Positions 58,661 to 64,000 of a stretch of 64,000 bases of DNA are shown here, piece after piece. The stretch's first letter is position 1, and each line of letters starts with the position of its first letter. The stretch covers positions 129,130,677 through 129,194,676 of the forward strand of contig OW386290.2 of the NCBI GenBank assembly GCA_936432065.2, read 5' to 3'. Position numbers and translations under genes: made by a program. The DNA comes from Rutpela maculata (lineage: Eukaryota > Arthropoda > Insecta > Coleoptera > Cerambycidae). The notes beneath the pieces are model-generated. The model ran no database searches. It was not told the origin of the DNA and saw nothing but the letters and a program-made list of their open reading frames with translations.

Positions 58661-59169
58661 TTTTAAAATTTGTTACTCTTACGTATTGTTATTCATTTTA
58701 TGTTTTCTTTAACCCTTTTATTTTATTTGCAAATATACAATATAAAACAGTAGGTCGTTTTTTATGAAATATTGGACTCCGGATCATGATTTTAGAATTT
58801 CCAACAATCTTTATATCTTAGATGATATGTAAATGTAATAAACAGGTCAAACGTCCCAAATTTCTTCACAAGTCATGCGATCTTGTGATTACTGACAAGT
58901 TTTAGGTGAGTTTTATCGATTCACATATTTACGAATTGGATAAGTTGATCACAATTTTGATAGAACAGAATTTGTTAGGGTTGAACTGGTACCAGCGCCT
59001 CCACCTTATCTTCGTATAATATAGTTATTGCCTATCCAGAGTCAAACCAGGGTCGTTTCTAGAGCCTTGGCTGCTGGTCTGCAAATATTTTAACGTGGTA
59101 ATCTAAGTTAGTGTATCTTTTGTATTTTTGGAAAACAGACAATGAAATTAACTAAATATAATTTTCTAA
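58661..59169. other. No recognised feature
   Basis: AT-rich; nothing supported. Confidence 0.35.
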
Positions 59170-60640
59170 TATACAGAGTGTCCCAGGACAATCTCTGGGG
59201 AGTGTAAATTTTAGGTAAAAATAATACTATATATTTATATAACTTTGTTCGATGCGATGTACCCCTACTGAACACAGGATGGAAAAAAAGGGTTTTTCAA
59301 TAAAGTGCAAGTGTTTGCAAATGTCCAGAGATTTTTTTTATAAAATAACTTTGGACTAATTACCGTAAAAAATGACCTTCTGTTTTCTTCTTATAGTAGC
59401 GCTATCCGAATATTAAAATTATCTCCGTTAATTTTAGCCGCCCTATAGCCACCTATGTTCAGAAGGCCCTCGAGTCGCATGCTAAATTGCGACACCCCTA
59501 CAGTCTCATTTACGAAGGGACGTAATACAGAAAGGCTTCTAGATATTTTAAAATTGAAATATACTGGAATGCGGAATATATAAAATAAATGTTAGATAGG
59601 AATTTTAAAGAGATAGAATTTTCTTTAATCGAAAGACCTTTTTTAATACCTTTATATTAGTAGAGTTAGGTGGGGGGTTAGAAGTCTTCAAGCGTGACCG
59701 AATGTTACTTAGAAGGGTAGATCGACGAAAAAATTGAAATTGTCAACCGAATTTTCGTGAATAACAGAAGAATCTCCGCAGATAAAAATCAATAATGACT
59801 AGAATATAGATTATAATGTCTTGAAAATATGTATAGAGATAGTTATTTTAGGTTAAAAACGATTATATGAATTCAATATCTAATATTTCAATGTTTTATC
59901 AAGATTGATTCTCGTGCACATGAATATTGAATACCTCAATAACGTTTCATATAAATATTTTTCCTTTGAATCGATAGACTGTTATTGATTAGAACTATAA
60001 TTATATACTTGAATGGCACACTGGATGAAGTGAAATACTCGAATACTTCCTTTTTATATCCTAGTAATGATACTGCTACTATATTCAAATTAAATACAAC
60101 TTTTCGTATACATTTATAACTACCTAAATGAATCGTTTACTTAATTACTTAACGGCAACTGGTGAATACATTCATATGCACAAAATTAACATTTATTAAA
60201 CTAAAAATAAAAAGAAAGGTCAGGAAAAATTATGAAATAAAATTTCACTCAGTCATCCGGTTAATTGAACCTTGCTACCTTGGAAATATGTTTAATAATA
60301 ATAATAAATTTTTATATCGATTAAAAAAAGTTTACAAAAATTTTCATTATATAAGAGAAAGTTATAAACATAAATAAATACAAGAAGTTTCTGTTGAAAC
60401 TGTACGCGAGGACATACTAATAGAGAATAAAAATAAAATATAAATAACAATAAATTGATAATACCTTTTTCAATTTGCCCTCTGAAGTCAAATTTAAATT
60501 TGTTTAAGTTGATCAGACACACCCCGTTCTGTCCATTATCACGGCGGATGTCATTGTATTTTATATACCTAATAATAATAAAGTTTTTTTGGATTGAACT
60601 GGGAAAATCCTAAAAAATGGCGGAGGTTCTGGGGATTTTT
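59170..60640. other. Tc1/mariner-type terminus at 59170, otherwise unassigned
   Basis: TATACAGAGTGTCCCAGGAC at 59170 is a classic TACAGGGTGTCCC-type end, but I found no inverted partner. The rest is AT-rich without coding signs. Confidence 0.35.
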
Positions 60641-60776
60641 ACAATCCTTTTAAAATTGTTATTATAGTATATTTGCATTTGATCGGCACATTTTTAAAAC
60701 CGTAAATATCGCCCGTAAAGAAAAAAATTTCATATCATTGTGTTAGTGAACGAATTCTGAACAACTTTCCAAATGT

Positions 60777-60832
60777 CCGTCTGTCTGTCCGTCTATCCGT
60801 CCGTCTGTCTATCTGTCCGTCCGCCACGTTTC
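60777..60832 (+). repeat. (GTCC/GTCT)n microsatellite
   Basis: Alternating CTGTC, CCGTC and CTATC units, absent in repeat copy 1. Confidence 0.8.
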
Positions 60833-61172
60833 TTGTAAGCACGATAACTTAAGAAAGAAAAGTCCGATTGTATTGAAATTTGGAAAATAAGTTAGTGCTA
60901 GCCTATTGTTTTTGAAGAAAATCAATCAGTAAATAAGAAAGTTATTAATCATTTAATTTTAAAAAAATGTTTTCTTAATTTTTGTCGCTTGTACTTAAAT
61001 AGTAATCTTGCGAAATATTATCTCTATTATATATTTTTTGTTTTATACATTTTACTAATATATATTTCATAATAACATAATATAATGCGTTGAAATATGA
61101 TTCTCGAAAGATATATACTACAGACGTTCAATTTTTCCAGTAGTCTGTGGTGGTGCCGTGGCTAAAGTTTTG

Positions 61173-62740
61173 GCTTGCAATCCAAACAACACAACGTCGG
61201 GAAGAGCAGCGTCATGGTGCTCCTCGATGTTGAGAAAGCTTTCGATACCGTGTGGATCTTGGGGCTGCTCCACAAACTAAACGCACTGGACTTTCCCATG
61301 CACATAACCAAACTTATTCACTATTTCCTGACAGATAGATCGCTGCAGGTCAGGGTGAATAATAAACTATCATCTCGGCGGGACATTCGCGCGGGCGTCC
61401 CCCAGGGGTCGAGCCTTCACCGAAACTGTACAACTTATACGTCTACGAATTCCCGGAGTTCCCGAATACGAACCTTGCCAAGTATGCCGATGACACGGCC
61501 ATGTACGTGCACTCACATAATGCTCAAGCGGCTAATAAGCTGCTGAAGGCACACATGGCCCATGCCACGGCGTATTACGACAAGTGGAAAATTCGGATCA
61601 ACTCCGAGAAGTCAGAGTCGATTCTCTTCACGCGCTGATTTACCGAAAATCGGATTTTAACGTCACTTTCGATCGGGGGTAGACAAATTCCTATCAAACG
61701 GTGGGTGAAATATTTGGGGGCTAACTTAAGACAAACGACTGACGTTTAACACCCATATTAACGAGAGTGTACGTAAGGTCTACTCCATGTTCAGGAGTCT
61801 GTACCCGCTCCTGGCCAGGGGTAGCGGATTAAACAGACAAAATAAAAAAATGTTGTACACAATGGTGATCAGGCCGGCAATCACATAGGCGGCGCCGGTA
61901 TGGTGCAGCATTCCGGCCACGACAATGAGGAAACTTCGAGTTCTTGAGCACAAATTTATGCGCCTCATCTCTGGTTTGAACAGGTACACCTCCCTCAGAG
62001 ATCTATACGCAAATTGTCACCACTAGCGGGCTACGTCCAATAAATTTCACAAACGTTCTATCGATTCAAACTGGGCGATAGTCCACTAACCCGCAACATA
62101 ACACGAATCAGACAGCATAACGCCATACTTTTCGATATCAGACACCCCCTACCATACCAGGCGTTGCCTATTTTCCGGCAAAGCCCTTAGGCAAACTTTC
62201 CCCTACCATATCTTATCTCTACCCCTCATGGCACGGTTTGTTTTTACCCTTTTTGTTCTTTTGTCCTTTTTGTTTCTAAATTCCGTTTAGGCTGAAAAAT
62301 TCCCTAAAAATCCAAATATTTTAAACCACACCTTTTATCCACCACACCTTCCTGGCAGGAAGACCACCAGGGTGGAATTGCTTCGAACGGGTTTTTTTGT
62401 TGAGTTCTGTTTTCCCGTGTCAGTAATCAAAATTCCAAAGTGTTCGTCTGTGCGTGAAACCGCTAGATTTTAAAGTGTTTATTTTAATTATTTTTTAAGT
62501 ATTTTTGTGTACTATTATTATTGATCCAAATTGTTAATTTTAAGCTTTATTCTTAGGCAGGAGTTTTAACCTTTTATATTCAGCTTTAGCCAAACTGGAC
62601 CTGCCCCGCCCAGCCCGACACCCACCACGGCGCTGCCACGTCGTGGTTATCTGGCTGGCTCCGGGCCAGATTCCGGGGAGGCATATACATGTACCCTAAT
62701 GTTAATAAACTTGTTATTGCTTGCTTGCTTGCAATTCAAA
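61173..62740 (+). mobile_element. 5'-truncated non-LTR retrotransposon (Jockey-like) with 14-bp target duplication
   Basis: The body 61187-62726 is flanked by GCTTGCAATCCAAA and GCTTGCAATTCAAA (one mismatch). It starts inside the RT: LLDVEKAFDTVWILGLLHKL (61216-61275, catalytic D), HYFLTDRSLQVRVNNKLSS, RAGVPQGSSL, a frameshift, LAKYADDTAMYVHSHNAQAA (61475-61530), KWKIRINSEKSESILFTR and then the C-terminal zone (LGDSPLTRNITRIRQHNAIL near 62070) and a GC-rich 3' UTR. Frameshifts and stops disable it. Truncation plus duplication shows insertion by target-primed reverse transcription. Confidence 0.85.
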
Positions 62741-62866
62741 GATCCTGTGTTCAAATCCCAGACAGGTTGGATGTTTTTTTTTCATATATTTTTTTTCACA
62801 ACAAAGTTGGTATTATAAAATTTTGGATGTGCAAAACTGCGAAGAGTATCCTACAGAATGCGTAAC

Positions 62867-63031
62867 AATTATATAAAAAGGCAAGTAAAAGATTCCTACT
62901 CTTCTTACGAGAAGAGGTTCGGCAAAATTTCCAGGTTGAGGGTAGCTCGTCTCCTGGCGTCGGTGATAGGTCCTGGTAGCGAAAATCGGCCGACCTTAAG
63001 TAAATAGATAAAAAAAAAATTATATAAAAAG
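62867..63031 (+). mobile_element. 5'-truncated copy of the 5S-derived SINE, 14-bp target duplication
   Basis: The body 62881-63017 (GAGAAGAGGTTCGGCAAAAT, TAGCTCGTCTCCTGGCGTCG, tail TAAATAGATAAAAAAAAA) matches the 3' half of the SINE at 4586-4892. AATTATATAAAAAG flanks both sides exactly. Repeat copy 1 keeps the empty site. Confidence 0.88.
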
Positions 63032-63172
63032 CTCAATAAATTGGCGAAGAGTACATTTTCAGCTTGTTTCTTTTTCCTGCCTGATCTGTTGTTCTGAAGT
63101 TATGAGGACACACATACATACAGAATTTCACTCTGATGAGCTAAATTTGTTTTTTGTAAATATCGCAAACTA

Positions 63173-63194
63173 GTAATTGATTGATTGATTGATT
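63173..63194 (+). repeat. (ATTG)n microsatellite
   Basis: Four to five ATTG units. Confidence 0.8.
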
Positions 63195-64000
63195 TACCAG
63201 CGTGCGATAGGCATTGCTGCCACTCCCAGAATTATACATCTGGGCCTGCTACGTCCACGCTGGGTTGGATTAGGCTCATGCTTGTCAGCAGCGAGAGCCA
63301 CATGACGCATGGTACAGGAGTGGGGGATGGGCAAAGTAGGTGTTTGTGAAATGCGTTGCCGCATTGTGTTTATGCTCGTTTTTTGTGTCTCTGCTTCCAC
63401 AAATTTTTCTTCTTCTCCTTCTGAGTATAAAGATTCCTCCGTTTCTGGTTCTGGTAGAGTATATAACTTTAGGTATTTGTGAAATGCGTGGCCGCATTAT
63501 GTCATGATGTGGAGTGTTTGTGCTCCTCTTTTTGTATTTCTGCTTCTACAAATCTTCTTCTTCTTCTGAGTCTTCTGATTCCTCCGTTTCTGATTCTGGT
63601 AGAGTATATATCGCTGCGATTTCTTTGTAGAATTCATTTTTCCCCTTCGTTTTTCTTTCCCAGTATGTTTGGTTCTTTCCCAGTTGTTCATGATCCTCTC
63701 GATTGTTGTTTTCCACGTGTAACCCAGTCTGCCTATTTTTTGTTTGCTGCTGTTCAGTGTTAGCTTAGATGTGTTGGGTCCGCTATGTTGATAAGTTTGT
63801 TGATGGATGCCAGCATGGGCGGGGCGAAATGATTTATGTTGTTTTGTATATAGTCCGCTACTTGTTTCCGGAGATTTTTCATAGCGTTGGTATGTGCCTA
63901 AGTTGTTATGTTTTCTCCTTCTAACTGATGGCCCATATAGACAGTTCCCATCGCCGTCGATTTTTAATAGCTGATGTGACTACGTTCTGTAGTGGATATA
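63190..64000 (-). pseudogene. Decayed transposon ORF with OTU-protease-like motif and acidic repeats
   Basis: On the minus strand from the right edge: KIDGDGNCLYGPS (63965-63927), which has the D-G-D-G-N-C catalytic signature of OTU cysteine proteases; then, after a frame slip, AMKNLRKQVADYIQNNINHF (63885-63826), the usual following OTU helix. A second part has two acidic repeats, TLPESETEESEDSEEEEDL and TLPEPETEESLYSEGEEEKF, from a 134-bp DNA duplication. Stops and frameshifts break the frame. OTU domains are carried by several insect transposon groups, and the element is not identified. Confidence 0.5.
63338..63611 (+). repeat. Tandem duplication, 134-bp period
   Basis: TTTGTGAAATGCGTTGCCGC and TTTGTGAAATGCGTGGCCGC begin the two units; GGTAGAGTATATA ends both. 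Confidence 0.75.

Larger units (their letters stand above)
60641..63095 (+). repeat. Dispersed tRNA-like repeat, copy 2, with LINE and SINE inserted
   Basis: Modules match copy 1 (29440-30020, inverted) in order: TTTGATCGGCACATTT, GTGTTAGTGAACGAATTC, TCCGATTGTATTGAAATTTG, the tRNA-like block (A-box-like GTGGCTAAAGTTTTGG at 61156, B-box-like TGTTCAAATCCC at 62749), then CAATTATATAAAAAG and GGCGAAGAGTACA. A LINE splits the tRNA-like block and a SINE sits in the last module. Confidence 0.75.

Overview
This is insect genomic DNA: AT-rich, with spliced genes, and most of it built from transposable elements in several layers of nesting. One host gene is complete and recognisable. It is the orthologue of Drosophila pinocchio (minus strand, three coding exons: 53557-53511, 45145-44893 and 44368-44234), with an intron of about 8.4 kb. 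A second host gene probably enters from the left and ends at 3840 (plus strand, exons 1369-1408, 3564-3679, 3781-3840); I could not name it. The order of insect cannot be fixed from the sequence alone. No CRISPR array, operon or prokaryotic gene is present.

Layout. 1-982: the start of a spliced, apparently intact piggyBac transposase gene and its terminus at a TTAA. 983-9520: inverted-repeat elements, a 5S-rRNA-derived SINE with perfect target duplications, a foldback element, and the 3' end of a Copia retrotransposon with its LTR. 9.5-17.7 kb: decayed LINE reverse transcriptases, MITEs and a transposase tail. 17.8-22.9 kb: a decayed piggyBac split by a 3.3 kb element with GGGTCGCG inverted ends that carries THAP-like pieces. 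23.5-32.4 kb: hAT-type MITEs, transposase and LINE remnants, hairpins, a Harbinger-like MITE and a tRNA-like dispersed repeat. 32,429-43,422: one hAT-type insertion of about 11 kb with a perfect 8-bp target duplication. It holds two tandem Penelope-like elements. The first is split by a young LTR element with 2,478-bp LTRs that encodes only Gag. 43.7-56.9 kb: the pinocchio locus, with remnants in its long intron. 57.7-58.7 kb: a long inverted repeat flanking an intact 62-codon ORF. 60.6-63.1 kb: a second copy of the tRNA-like repeat carrying a 5'-truncated LINE and a truncated 5S-SINE. 63.2-64 kb: a decayed ORF with an OTU-protease-like motif.

Relations. The target duplications give an order of events: Penelope-like elements lie in the hAT-bounded interval, the LTR element landed in the first Penelope-like element, and a short retroposon landed in the second. 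The two LTRs differ at 4 of 2,478 positions by my hand comparison, so that insertion is recent. The active-looking pieces are the left-edge piggyBac and the Gag-only LTR element. The candidate novelties are the Gag-only element with its array of small hairpins in the LTR, the 3.3 kb THAP-bearing element, and the compact inverted-repeat element with a single small ORF.
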